Shown one piece after another: positions 7,017 through 13,206 of a stretch of DNA of 13,206 nucleotides. The notes under the pieces were generated by a model. That model ran no database searches and was not told the origin of the DNA. It worked only from the letters and a program-made list of their open reading frames with translations. The translations under genes and the position numbers were made by a program. Origin of the DNA: Methanomicrobiales archaeon (GTDB taxonomy: Archaea; Halobacteriota; Methanomicrobia; Methanomicrobiales; Methanoculleaceae); assembly GCA_012511245.1 (NCBI GenBank), contig JAAZGM010000304.1, positions 1 through 13,206 of the forward strand. Direction: 5' to 3'. The stretch's first letter is position 1; the number at the start of each line of letters is the position of its first letter.

Positions 7017-7601
7017 ATGCCTCCGCTGAACCACTTCGTGATCGAGTCGCCTGATGCGGTTGGGAGAGAGGCGTATGAGCGGATAACAGGCGACGTCCTC
7101 CAGGATCTCGATCTCATCAAGGTGATCGACCGGCTCCACATCTACGTCGATCCGGTGATGCCGATATTCATCGCGGTAGGGCTGCTCCGCCACATGCCGC
7201 GGGCTATCCGGGTCAGCGACTTCGCAAACGTCAACCCCGGCGAGAAGATGGTCGTGCTCGACATCGGCGACGAGACCTACCTTGCGCCGCTCCTCCAGAA
7301 ACTCTGGACGATCTACGGCAAGGAGAACGTCGATCAGCCCGATCGGTTCACCGTCGTCCTTCCGGCCGGGGTGATCGAGGGGGAGGAACTCGAAGGGCTG
7401 GTGGTCGCCGATCCAAGCGAGACCCTCTACAAGGACGTCATCTACGCGCTCCAGTACATCGCCCCGGAGGGGTTCAAGGTCCGCCGCCAGTACATCCGGG
7501 ACGGGAAGTTTTACTACGTGGCAAGCGAGGATACCCTGCCGACCGATATCGTTGAGACGATGGTCGTGCCGCTCTTTGAGAAGATGGGGGTAGAACTGTG
7601 A
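7017..7601 (+). CDS. mmp17: Methanogenesis marker protein 17, MCR activation complex subunit
   Basis: Mmp17 is one of the core subunits reported in the ATP-dependent MCR activation complex with McrC, Mmp3, Mmp7 and A2. The 194-residue protein has no cysteine at all, so it cannot supply thiolate ligands to the Fe-S clusters of that complex; a structural or McrC/A2-contacting role is more consistent with the sequence. It is soluble. Segments HIYVDPVMPIFIAVGLL and EKMVVLDIGDETYLAPLL suggest an alpha/beta fold, and PSETLYKDVIYALQYIAPEG lies toward the C-terminus. The family assignment rests on size, these segments and the mmp15-mmp17-mmp7 order. Its end overlaps the mmp7 start by 4 bases (GTGA), indicating translational coupling. 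Confidence 0.88.
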   Translation: MPPLNHFVIESPDAVGREAYERITGDVLQDLDLIKVIDRLHIYVDPVMPIFIAVGLLRHMPRAIRVSDFANVNPGEKMVVLDIGDETYLAPLLQKLWTIYGKENVDQPDRFTVVLPAGVIEGEELEGLVVADPSETLYKDVIYALQYIAPEGFKVRRQYIRDGKFYYVASEDTLPTDIVETMVVPLFEKMGVEL

Positions 7602-8539
7602 CAACACTGGTTCCGGTGACCTATAAGGGCGGTATCTACCGGCACGACGAGATCATGGACCTGATCGACGATCTTGGCGGGTATATCGTCCAGAAGCATG
7701 TCATGGCCCAGGACGTCGTGCTCCAGTCGTTCGTGCCGCGGGACGATATCGAGTTGATACGCCGGGTAGCAAAACCGCTTGCCGGCGAGGTGATCGAGGC
7801 GCCCCTTGTCGGGACAGAGATCGCCGTCGTGAGCCCGAGCCTTGAGATCCACCATCTCCCCCATATCGCCTGCGATATCGCCGAGTACCTCAGGCGGTCG
7901 GGCGCAAAGACCAACATGATCGGGCTGGCGCGCGGGTTCGGGAAACGGATCGCGAACTTAAACGACGAGGAGCGGGACATCATCAACGAGCACGATCTCG
8001 CCGTCTACGTGCTCGGCAGTTTCGAGGAGTGCATCAAGCAGAAGTTTCCGGCGATCCGCCGGGAGATCTATACGCCGATCGTCCTGATCGGCGCTCCTGA
8101 CCGCGAGGCGCTCATGCGGGTGATCGATCCCCCGGTCGAGGGCTACGTTGGAAGCGTGGGGAGGATCATGCACCGGCTCAAACGCCCTGAGGAGCTTGGA
8201 AAACTCGACGAACTGGTGGATGAGGTCTCACGTGTCCTTGATGCACGGCGGGACGCTCTTGCAAAAGACCCGCTCTCCATCTTCCCGCCCCGCCTGATGA
8301 CCATCATCGAGGATCAGATCCATGAGGTCAGCATGCTCACCCATCCGACGCCGGTGACCGTCCAGATGGAGGGGCTCCGGGTGAAACTTCCCTATGATCC
8401 GTATGCGCCTCTGATACGGTCGCTCGAGGTTGTCGATGGGGTGACGATCGGTGATATCGCCGATGTTACGCCGTCACGAATGCGCAATTACATATTGATC
8501 CGGATTAAACCTTTCTCGGAAACCCGTATATTGGTGTGA
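7598..8539 (+). CDS. mmp7: Methanogenesis marker protein 7, MCR activation complex subunit
   Basis: Mmp7 belongs to the MCR activation complex and, in the Methanococcus system, is thought to take part in carrying electrons toward F430. This copy has 313 residues. It starts at a GTG at 7598 overlapping the mmp17 stop; no better start with a ribosome-binding site is visible, and the N-terminal residues TTLVPVTYKGGIYRH look native. Only two cysteines occur: Cys92 in LPHIACDIAEYLR and Cys145 in GSFEECIKQKF. Several histidines lie just before the first (His85, His86, His89). Such Cys/His residues are plausible ligands for the unusual clusters, but I cannot assign them from sequence alone. The C-terminal half is helical and soluble, ending SETRILV. 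Its stop overlaps a possible start of the following AhpD-like gene. Confidence 0.92.
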   Translation: MTTLVPVTYKGGIYRHDEIMDLIDDLGGYIVQKHVMAQDVVLQSFVPRDDIELIRRVAKPLAGEVIEAPLVGTEIAVVSPSLEIHHLPHIACDIAEYLRRSGAKTNMIGLARGFGKRIANLNDEERDIINEHDLAVYVLGSFEECIKQKFPAIRREIYTPIVLIGAPDREALMRVIDPPVEGYVGSVGRIMHRLKRPEELGKLDELVDEVSRVLDARRDALAKDPLSIFPPRLMTIIEDQIHEVSMLTHPTPVTVQMEGLRVKLPYDPYAPLIRSLEVVDGVTIGDIADVTPSRMRNYILIRIKPFSETRILV

Positions 8540-8541
8540 TG

Positions 8542-8988
8542 ATGAACTTCGAGAAGGTATTTGCAAAGATCGGAGAACGGGGAACGGATGCGATCGCAGA
8601 GGAGCTCCTTCGCGACATCAAGACGGAATACGGCAGAGTTCCCCTGATCTTTGAGCGAATGGCGGAGCGCCCCGAGATCCTCATCTCACACCTTCTCTAC
8701 AAGGGAGCTGTCGTAGAGACCAGCCAGCTCGAACCGAAGATGATCGAGCTCATAAGCCTCGCGGTGGGTGCGGCGCTCAAGTGCAGCCACTGTGTTGAGT
8801 ACCATATGCAGGCGGCGACGGCGAAGGGTGCAACCCGGGCGGAGATCCTTGAGGTGATCCTGATCGCAGGGCTGCTTGCGAACTCTGCCGTCCTTGCGGA
8901 TGCGTATCGGGTGGTGAACGGTTCAGAGCCCTGCCCCTCCTGCGACCTCAACGGCCCGGACTTTGAGAAGACCTGTTTTAATGACTGA
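8542..8988 (+). CDS. Carboxymuconolactone decarboxylase / AhpD-like redox protein
   Basis: The central segment of this 148-residue protein has the AhpD-family active-site pattern CxxCxxxH: Cys81, Cys84 and His88 in KCSHCVEYHMQAA. The following ANSAVLADAY helix is also typical. Family members are helical oligomers acting in thiol-disulfide or peroxide defence, or as decarboxylases. The retained CxxC favours a redox role here, possibly protecting oxygen-sensitive MCR activation, which is inference. Unusually, the C-terminal tail adds a second CPSC pair (Cys131, Cys134) and Cys145, four residues from the end. I chose ATG 8542, five bases after GGTG at 8533-8536; ATG 8539 or GTG 8536 are alternatives that would overlap the mmp7 stop. 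It is coupled to mmp7 and followed 21 bases later by asnB. Confidence 0.88.
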   Translation: MNFEKVFAKIGERGTDAIAEELLRDIKTEYGRVPLIFERMAERPEILISHLLYKGAVVETSQLEPKMIELISLAVGAALKCSHCVEYHMQAATAKGATRAEILEVILIAGLLANSAVLADAYRVVNGSEPCPSCDLNGPDFEKTCFND

Positions 8989-9009
8989 TCCATCCCTGGT
9001 GTCCGGAGC

Positions 9010-10791
9010 ATGTGTGGTATTGCCGGGCAGTTTGCCCTGAACGGGGAGGATGCGGATGCGGCCCTTGTCGGGGCGATGGCGGAGCGGCTGGCTCATCGCG
9101 GCCCCGACGGCGAAGGAACATTCTTCTCCGGGCCGATCGGGCTTGCCCATCGCCGCCTTGCGATCGCCGATGATGGCCGCCAGCCGATGGAGAGCGAGGA
9201 CGGGACGCTTCAGATCGTCTTCGACGGTGAGATCTACAACAATCTCGAACTCCGCAGCGAGCTCTCTGCCGCCGGTCACCGGTTTGCCACGACAACCGAT
9301 ACGGAGGTGATCCTGCACGCCTACGAGGAGTGGGGGAGGGACTGTCTCGCCCGGTTCAACGGGGCGTGGGCGTTCGTCCTCCGGGATGGTTGCCGGCGCG
9401 AACTCTTCTGTGCACGTGACCGCCTGGGCATCAAACCGTTCTACTACACCCTTGCCGGGGGATCGTTTCTCTTTGCGTCAGAGATCAAGGCGCTCCTGGC
9501 GCACCCCAAGGCCGGACGGCGGCCGAACGACCGGATGCTCGCGACGTTCCTTGCGTGGGGGGTTGCGGATCACACCGCGGAGACGATGTACGACGGCATC
9601 TACCAGCTCCCGCCCGCCCACACCATCGCCGTCTCCGCCGGAGGCGTCGGGGAGCCGGAACGGTACTGGAGCCTCGTGATGAACGGCGCCCGGGGCGGGG
9701 TCGATGACGGAGTTGCTGCGCGAAACGTTCGCGACCTCCTGACCGACGCCGTCCGGCTCCGGCTCCGGGGCGCTGTCCCGGTCGGGACATGTCTCTCGGG
9801 CGGCATCGATTCATCGACGATCGCCGTCCTGTTCAATGAGCTCCTGGGGGGGAGCGGCGAGCAGCAGAAGACGTTCTCGGTCTCGTTTGACGATCCGCGG
9901 TTCGATGAGAGCCGGTATATCGATACGGTGGTCGCGGCGACCGGGGCCTCAAACCGACGGATGAGGCCGGATACAGCGGGGCTCCGGGAGGATATCGAGA
10001 GGCTGCTCTACGTGCAGGACGAGCCGTTTGCATCCCTCTCGATATACGCCCAGTACTGTGTTATGCGGCTTGCGAGCGATGAGGTGAAGGTGGTTCTCGA
10101 TGGGCAGGGCGCTGATGAGCAGCTCGGCGGCTACATCGCCTACCAGGCGCCGTATATCCGGGGGCTTCTGCAGCGCGGAGAGATCTTCGCCGCCATCCGG
10201 GAGGGGATCGGGAGCGCACGACACCACGGGTCGTTCTTCTCGTGGGCAGCGCGGCAGTTCTTCGTCCGTTCGGAACGGAGAGGGCTTCTTTTGGGATCGC
10301 CGCCGGAGGTCCTCCGGTATGCGGGATCGCTTGACGAGGTTCTCCAGCGTGAGATCACGGCCTCGAACCTCCCCCTCCTGCTGCACTGGGGTGACCGGAA
10401 CGCGATGGCCTTCTCGGTCGAGGCGCGGGTTCCGTTCCTCGATCATCGCCTGGTGGAGTATCTCGCGGGGCTCCCGCTCGACCAGAAGATCCGCGGCGGC
10501 GTCACGAAGCACGTCCTCCGGCGGGCTGTCCGGGGGCTGGTCCCGGACGGTGTCCGGTGCAGGATGGACAAGATGGGGTTCGTCACCCCTGAGGAGGTCT
10601 GGATGAAGGGCGAACTTTCGTCGCGCATCCTCGAACTCTTCACAACGCACGAGTTCGCCGGTCGGCCCTACTGGGATGGAGAACGGGTGCTCGAAAACTA
10701 CCGGGAGTTCCTTGAGGGGAAGAGTGCCTACTCGACAGAGTTCTGGCGGATAGCCTGCGCAGAGATGTGGCTCCGGCAGTTTGATGCGTAG
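9010..10791 (+). CDS. asnB: Asparagine synthase (glutamine-hydrolysing)
   Basis: The enzyme makes asparagine from aspartate, glutamine and ATP. The 593-residue protein begins MCGIAGQF, so after Met removal Cys2 is the class II glutaminase nucleophile. Other glutaminase-site residues are Arg49 (AHRRLAI), Glu74 (FDGEIYN) and Asp97 (TDTEV). Position 72 is Asp where many AsnB proteins have Asn in the NGE oxyanion-hole motif. The synthetase domain, from about residue 235, has the pyrophosphate loop LSGGIDSST at 262-270, followed by SFDDPRFDES and VVLDGQGADEQLGGY. Length and domain order are complete. It starts 21 bases after the AhpD-like gene on the same strand and may extend the mmp transcript. 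Related asparagine-synthase-like amidotransferases amidate other substrates, so a non-housekeeping role is possible but unsupported. Confidence 0.93.
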   Translation: MCGIAGQFALNGEDADAALVGAMAERLAHRGPDGEGTFFSGPIGLAHRRLAIADDGRQPMESEDGTLQIVFDGEIYNNLELRSELSAAGHRFATTTDTEVILHAYEEWGRDCLARFNGAWAFVLRDGCRRELFCARDRLGIKPFYYTLAGGSFLFASEIKALLAHPKAGRRPNDRMLATFLAWGVADHTAETMYDGIYQLPPAHTIAVSAGGVGEPERYWSLVMNGARGGVDDGVAARNVRDLLTDAVRLRLRGAVPVGTCLSGGIDSSTIAVLFNELLGGSGEQQKTFSVSFDDPRFDESRYIDTVVAATGASNRRMRPDTAGLREDIERLLYVQDEPFASLSIYAQYCVMRLASDEVKVVLDGQGADEQLGGYIAYQAPYIRGLLQRGEIFAAIREGIGSARHHGSFFSWAARQFFVRSERRGLLLGSPPEVLRYAGSLDEVLQREITASNLPLLLHWGDRNAMAFSVEARVPFLDHRLVEYLAGLPLDQKIRGGVTKHVLRRAVRGLVPDGVRCRMDKMGFVTPEEVWMKGELSSRILELFTTHEFAGRPYWDGERVLENYREFLEGKSAYSTEFWRIACAEMWLRQFDA

Positions 10792-10802
10792 ACCCTGTTG
10801 CA

Positions 10803-10808
10803 TTTTTT
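10803..10808 (+). terminator. T-tract downstream of asnB
   Basis: Six consecutive T residues lie 12 bases after the asnB stop. Archaeal RNA polymerase commonly terminates at such U-rich tracts without a hairpin. It would end the atwA-asnB transcription unit. Confidence 0.45.
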
Positions 10809-10882
10809 CATACGCGCCTCCTTGCAACCTCCTCCGCTGTTTACAGGATGTGTGGCGCCTGTATGCGGGGGCTACTGTAGAA

Positions 10883-10906
10883 GGGCATGTGGGCATCCAC
10901 GTGCCC
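10883..10906. repeat. Hairpin between convergent asnB and DUF1614 genes
   Basis: GGGCATGTGG at 10883-10892 and CCACGTGCCC at 10897-10906 form a 10-bp stem with one non-Watson-Crick position (G-U in plus-strand RNA) and a GCAT loop. It begins 2 bases beyond the DUF1614 stop on the minus strand and 91 bases beyond the asnB stop. It may act in 3'-end formation or mRNA stability; no T-tract follows it directly on the minus strand. Confidence 0.5.
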
Positions 10907-10907
10907 C

Positions 10908-11642
10908 TCACCCTTCTCCTTCCTGCGGGCAGACGCCTCCTTTCTGCCGGAGCCCTCTTCCCGCATACGCTGCGAGGAGGACGGCAAGGATGCCGGTGAT
11001 GAAGATCCCGTCGAATATCCCCGCACCCCCGATGGAGAGGACGGTCGGCCCCCCTGTGGTTAGCGCTGAAAAAACAGCGGGATTTGCGAGGTTGAGGATG
11101 TCTGCCCCGAGCAGGGTGCCTATGGTTCCCCCGGCATAGGCGAGACCTGGTGCCGCACGGCATCCACGGGCGAGGAGGAGCCCTGCAACGGCGCCTGTGA
11201 TGGGTGCGATGTAGAACGGCATCGTGATCCCGAGACCCGGGGTGGGTGTTGCAGCGGCATGGGTGACGAGCGTGACCATGCCTATGGCGATGAGAGACTT
11301 CCACCACGAGACCCTGCCCCGCCCGATCATCTCAAGCGTCACAAGGAGGGGGATGACCGCTCCGCCCACATTGACCGCGATGATGCTCTCATCCACAAAA
11401 AGGAGCGGGATATCGATCAGGCTCCCGATCAGCGCCCCTGTGGTCACCAGCACTGCCTGGTAGAACCGGAGCCCGACCGACTCAAAGACTCCTTCGCTGA
11501 CGAGGAGCAGGATGAATATGACCAGGGCGGGTATGAGGACCGCTAGCGCAATGATGACCTGTTCAGGGCTGAAGAGAACCGGCAGGATTGCGATCGAGGG
11601 TAGTTCAGTCTCCATGGGCAGATATATACCGGGCGGGCTCAT
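10908..11642 (-). CDS. DUF1614 family multi-pass membrane protein
   Basis: This 244-residue, strongly hydrophobic protein has about six or seven predicted membrane helices, near residues 29-48, 62-82, 87-104, 114-130, 142-159, 166-185 and 199-226. The glycine-rich segments GGTIGTLLGADILNL and SIGGAGIFDGIFITG are characteristic of the DUF1614 family, whose function is unknown. The C-terminus is a short cytoplasmic-looking basic tail. The start is uncertain: ATG at 11642 gives the frame reported, while an ATG at 11615 (MetGluThrGlu) lies 9 codons in. Neither has a clear ribosome-binding site, and a TATA-like gatatatacc at 11621-11630 lies between them. An upstream atttatgg element would make the 11615 start nearly leaderless. 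The gene is convergent with asnB and divergent from the degenerate ABC gene. Confidence 0.85.
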   Translation of the reverse strand: MSPPGIYLPMETELPSIAILPVLFSPEQVIIALAVLIPALVIFILLLVSEGVFESVGLRFYQAVLVTTGALIGSLIDIPLLFVDESIIAVNVGGAVIPLLVTLEMIGRGRVSWWKSLIAIGMVTLVTHAAATPTPGLGITMPFYIAPITGAVAGLLLARGCRAAPGLAYAGGTIGTLLGADILNLANPAVFSALTTGGPTVLSIGGAGIFDGIFITGILAVLLAAYAGRGLRQKGGVCPQEGEG

Positions 11643-11725
11643 GCCATAAATAGTTTCATGGACGGTATCCCGGGTGACGATCGTATGGTCTCAATCCCGG
11701 CGATCTTCCAGGATTTATGGCATGA
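11639..11725. repeat. 13-bp perfect inverted repeat with 61-base spacer upstream of DUF1614 gene
   Basis: TCATGCCATAAAT at 11639-11651 is the exact reverse complement of ATTTATGGCATGA at 11713-11725. The left arm contains the long-form start codon of the DUF1614 gene on the minus strand. The right arm points the same motif toward the ABC gene. The atttatgg core resembles an archaeal TATA element, so the arms could be paired promoter or operator half-sites. The distance makes a simple RNA hairpin less likely than protein-DNA binding. Confidence 0.55.
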
Positions 11726-12037
11726 TATAATCAGATCACCCCCACCTCGACATGAGCGATGGATAACATCGACGATAGCGTGAAAGCGCGAGTCAATAGA
11801 AAAGAGAAATCTCAAATTACAGGTATTATATTCGTTTCTGAATAGATATATTCATATACCCTCAGCCAAAAATAGTCTTAACTAACATCTCCTGCCCCTG
11901 ATTGAATAACAGGCACCGGATAACAACTGTCGGGCACAACCGGCCCCGGTGGTCTTGAATACGATCTCCATTCCGGGGTTGGTGGGCAGTCGGAGATAAA
12001 CCCGTTCTCTCCGGCTGATGATTGCGTACGGGGGAGT
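11643..12037. other. 395-base intergenic region between divergent genes
   Basis: I see no convincing gene here. It holds most of the 13-bp inverted repeat (its left arm extends 4 bases into the DUF1614 frame), an AT-rich stretch from about 11790 to 11880, and a GC-richer part from about 11890 to the ABC start. That last part includes a small accgg/ccggt dyad near 11938-11949. The frame upstream of 12038 is open back to 11924 but has no ATG, GTG or TTG, so the ABC gene is not longer than called. Confidence 0.6.
11840..11862 (+). promoter_or_regulatory. Candidate TATA region for the ABC-like gene
   Basis: The sequence gatatattcatatacc within this AT-rich stretch is the best TATA-like element upstream of the gene at 12038. 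Use of it would leave a leader of roughly 150 bases, unusually long for an archaeon. The embedded gaata/tattc dyad (11840-11853) is short and could be chance. Confidence 0.35.
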
Positions 12038-12757
12038 ATGACCGTATTTACCGTTGAAGATCTGATCAGGCATCTGGAGCATCTCCAGGCGAGGGGCCCT
12101 ATCCCGTTCGACGTGAAGAACGGAGAGATCTTTGGTATTCTCTGCCCGGGCGGCCAGGACCGACAGACCCTGCTTACCATCCTCATGACGATGCTCTTTC
12201 CGGTCCCGGAGTCTGCCGAACAGTCGCCGCTTGCGGTTCTCGACAGTCTTGGCGACGTGCGCAGGAGCATGGGCGTCGCCCTCCGTGAATCGGTGCTCGA
12301 CCCTGCACTTACCGGCAGGGAGAACCTGGACTTCCACGCTCGACTTCACGGCCTGAGCGGCGATCTCAGGATGAGGCGGGTCACCGAGGCCATAACCCTC
12401 TTCGGCATCGACGAGAATGCCGATACCGTTGTCGAGGACTATCCTCCTGAGATGGTGCAGCACCTTGAGATCGCCCGGGCATACCTCACGCACCCATCGG
12501 TACTCTTCCTTGCCGAGCCAACAGCGGGTCTGGACGACGATGGGCGCCGGAAGACCTGGGATCTGCTCCGGCGGCTGAACCGCGAGCGGAAGACGACGAT
12601 CATATTTACGACGCACGATGTAGAGGAGGCAGAAGAGATCTGCACCCGGGTTGCGGTGGTGGATCGCGGCGAAGTCGTTGCTCTGGACGCACCGGAGACC
12701 TTCCGGGCGGTGATGACACTCGATGGCACGCTGCTCGAGTTCGATAACCCGATCTGA
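12038..12757 (+). CDS. ABC-type ATPase-like protein with degenerate nucleotide-binding motifs
   Basis: The 239-residue protein aligns end to end with DrrA-type ABC transporter ATPases, with family stretches such as DPALTGRENLDFHARLHGL and PTAGLDDDGR intact. Nearly every catalytic motif is altered. The Walker A position (36-44) reads CPGGQDRQT instead of GPNGAGKTT, losing the lysine and two glycines. The Q-loop glutamine position is Arg83. The signature reads YPPEM at 135-139 instead of YSGGM. Walker B reads LFLAEP (155-160), with Ala159 replacing Asp. The catalytic-glutamate position (Glu160), D-loop and H-loop His193 remain. The frame is uninterrupted and has normal composition, so it is probably expressed as a non-hydrolysing pseudo-ATPase. 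No permease gene lies nearby. The ATG at 12038 follows GGGGGAG closely. Its partner and role are unknown. Confidence 0.82.
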   Translation: MTVFTVEDLIRHLEHLQARGPIPFDVKNGEIFGILCPGGQDRQTLLTILMTMLFPVPESAEQSPLAVLDSLGDVRRSMGVALRESVLDPALTGRENLDFHARLHGLSGDLRMRRVTEAITLFGIDENADTVVEDYPPEMVQHLEIARAYLTHPSVLFLAEPTAGLDDDGRRKTWDLLRRLNRERKTTIIFTTHDVEEAEEICTRVAVVDRGEVVALDAPETFRAVMTLDGTLLEFDNPI

Positions 12758-12822
12758 TCGGACTGTTCTTTGAGGGTGAGGTGAGCGAAATCGTTTTACC
12801 TTCTCGATTGTGACATGAACAT

Positions 12823-13206
12823 ATGATTATTCATCCCGTTCCCGGGGTTGCAGTCATGTTTGCTGTTGCACTTGTGTTTGTCAGCGGGTGTCTCGACGAT
12901 GGGCCGGCGGAAGTTGTCCGGACGATCGCGCCACTCGAAGCCTCTGCCCTGATAGAGGAGAAACAGGGAGATCCAGGTTTTGTCATCATCGACCTCCGCA
13001 GAGCCGACGAGCTCGCCAGCGGGCAGGTTCCGGGCGCGATCAACATCAATTCGGCGCATTTCGGAGAGCACCTTGATACCCTCGACCGGGAGGGGACATA
13101 CCTCATATACTGCCAGCGGGGCGGGCGGAGCCCCGGTATCCGTGAGATGATGCGCGAGGCCGGGTTCAATGAGGTCTATGAGATTGAGGGCGGTTTGAGC
13201 GCCTGG
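12823..13206 (+). CDS. Rhodanese-domain lipoprotein, C-terminus cut by window edge
   Basis: The first 128 residues are visible with no stop before the edge. A hydrophobic signal segment (about residues 8-22) ends in the lipobox-like FVSGC, so Cys23 is a likely lipid-attachment site and the protein is probably anchored outside the membrane. A rhodanese domain follows: VIIDLRRADELASGQVPGA at 54-72 is the typical entry motif, the active-site loop is YCQRGGRSPG with Cys97, and YEIEGGLSAW at 119-128 is the typical end of the domain. Rhodaneses transfer sulfane sulfur or bind sulfide, but the physiological substrate is not predictable. The start could also be the ATG at 12856, which keeps a shorter signal peptide. 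No strong ribosome-binding site is visible. It begins 65 bases after the ABC-like gene on the same strand. Confidence 0.85.
   Translation, partial: MIIHPVPGVAVMFAVALVFVSGCLDDGPAEVVRTIAPLEASALIEEKQGDPGFVIIDLRRADELASGQVPGAININSAHFGEHLDTLDREGTYLIYCQRGGRSPGIREMMREAGFNEVYEIEGGLSAW

Noticed and set aside
9949..11307. Minus-strand open frame of 452 codons opposite asnB and overlapping the DUF1614 gene
   Set aside because: Translation is His/Arg/Pro-rich shadow sequence, and it conflicts with two supported genes.
11759..11845. 28-codon frame starting at ATG 11759 in the intergenic region
   Set aside because: No ribosome-binding site, no recognisable features, and it ends in the AT-rich promoter-like stretch; a frame this short is expected by chance.
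11882..12616. Minus-strand frame of 244 codons opposite the ABC-like gene
   Set aside because: It is antisense to a protein that aligns end to end with ABC ATPases and shows no family features.
12038..12757. Calling the ABC-like gene a pseudogene
   Set aside because: The frame is full length without stops or frameshifts and the non-catalytic parts are well kept; substitutions concentrated at catalytic positions fit a functional pseudo-enzyme better.
1..13206. tRNA, rRNA, CRISPR arrays, insertion sequences or phage genes
   Set aside because: No tRNA-like cloverleaf, regularly spaced repeats, transposase motifs or integrase genes were seen on either strand by reading; a covariance-model search was not possible.

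Overview
The window reads as a GC-rich chromosomal segment of a hydrogenotrophic methanogenic archaeon. The Methanomicrobiales (Methanoculleus-like) assignment is an inference from GC content, gene content and protein character, not from a search. The core is a tightly packed plus-strand cluster for reductive activation of methyl-coenzyme M reductase (MCR). It runs from about 1713 to 8539: atwA (component A2), then methanogenesis marker genes mmp3, mmp6, mmp5, mmp15, mmp17 and mmp7. These genes overlap by 1-4 bases or are separated by at most 10 bases, so they very probably share one transcript.

Layout: (1) 1-767, minus strand, the N-terminal three quarters of a ribose-1,5-bisphosphate isomerase (eIF2B-like fold), cut by the window edge. 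(2) 768-822, a short divergent intergenic region. (3) 823-1665, a soluble HAD-fold protein with P-type-ATPase-like motifs. (4) 1713-8539, the MCR activation cluster. (5) 8542-8988, an AhpD-like CxxC protein, and 9010-10791, a glutamine-dependent asparagine synthetase; both follow so closely that they may be on the same transcript. (6) 10908-11642, minus strand, a DUF1614 membrane protein convergent with asnB, with a T-tract and a hairpin in the short gap. (7) 11643-12037, a 395-base partly AT-rich intergenic region carrying one arm, and most of the spacer, of a 13-bp perfect inverted repeat. (8) 12038-12757, an intact gene for an ABC-type ATPase-like protein whose ATP-binding and hydrolysis motifs are nearly all destroyed. 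(9) 12823 to the edge, a rhodanese-domain lipoprotein, cut off.

How it fits together: in Methanococcus maripaludis a complex of McrC, Mmp3, Mmp7, Mmp17 and A2 activates MCR in an ATP-dependent way, passing electrons through complex Fe-S clusters (similar to the nitrogenase [8Fe-9S-C] precursor) to the nickel of F430. Four of those five partners are encoded here. McrC is absent and is normally encoded with the mcr structural genes. Between them sit mmp5, mmp6 and mmp15, whose roles are not settled. Mmp15 carries the nucleotide-binding and both Fe-S cysteine positions of the 2-hydroxyacyl-CoA dehydratase activator family, so it is a candidate second ATP-driven electron donor or cluster-maturation factor. 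The most interesting leads are these accessory genes, the HAD protein and AhpD-like/AsnB pair flanking the cluster, and the degenerate ABC protein.
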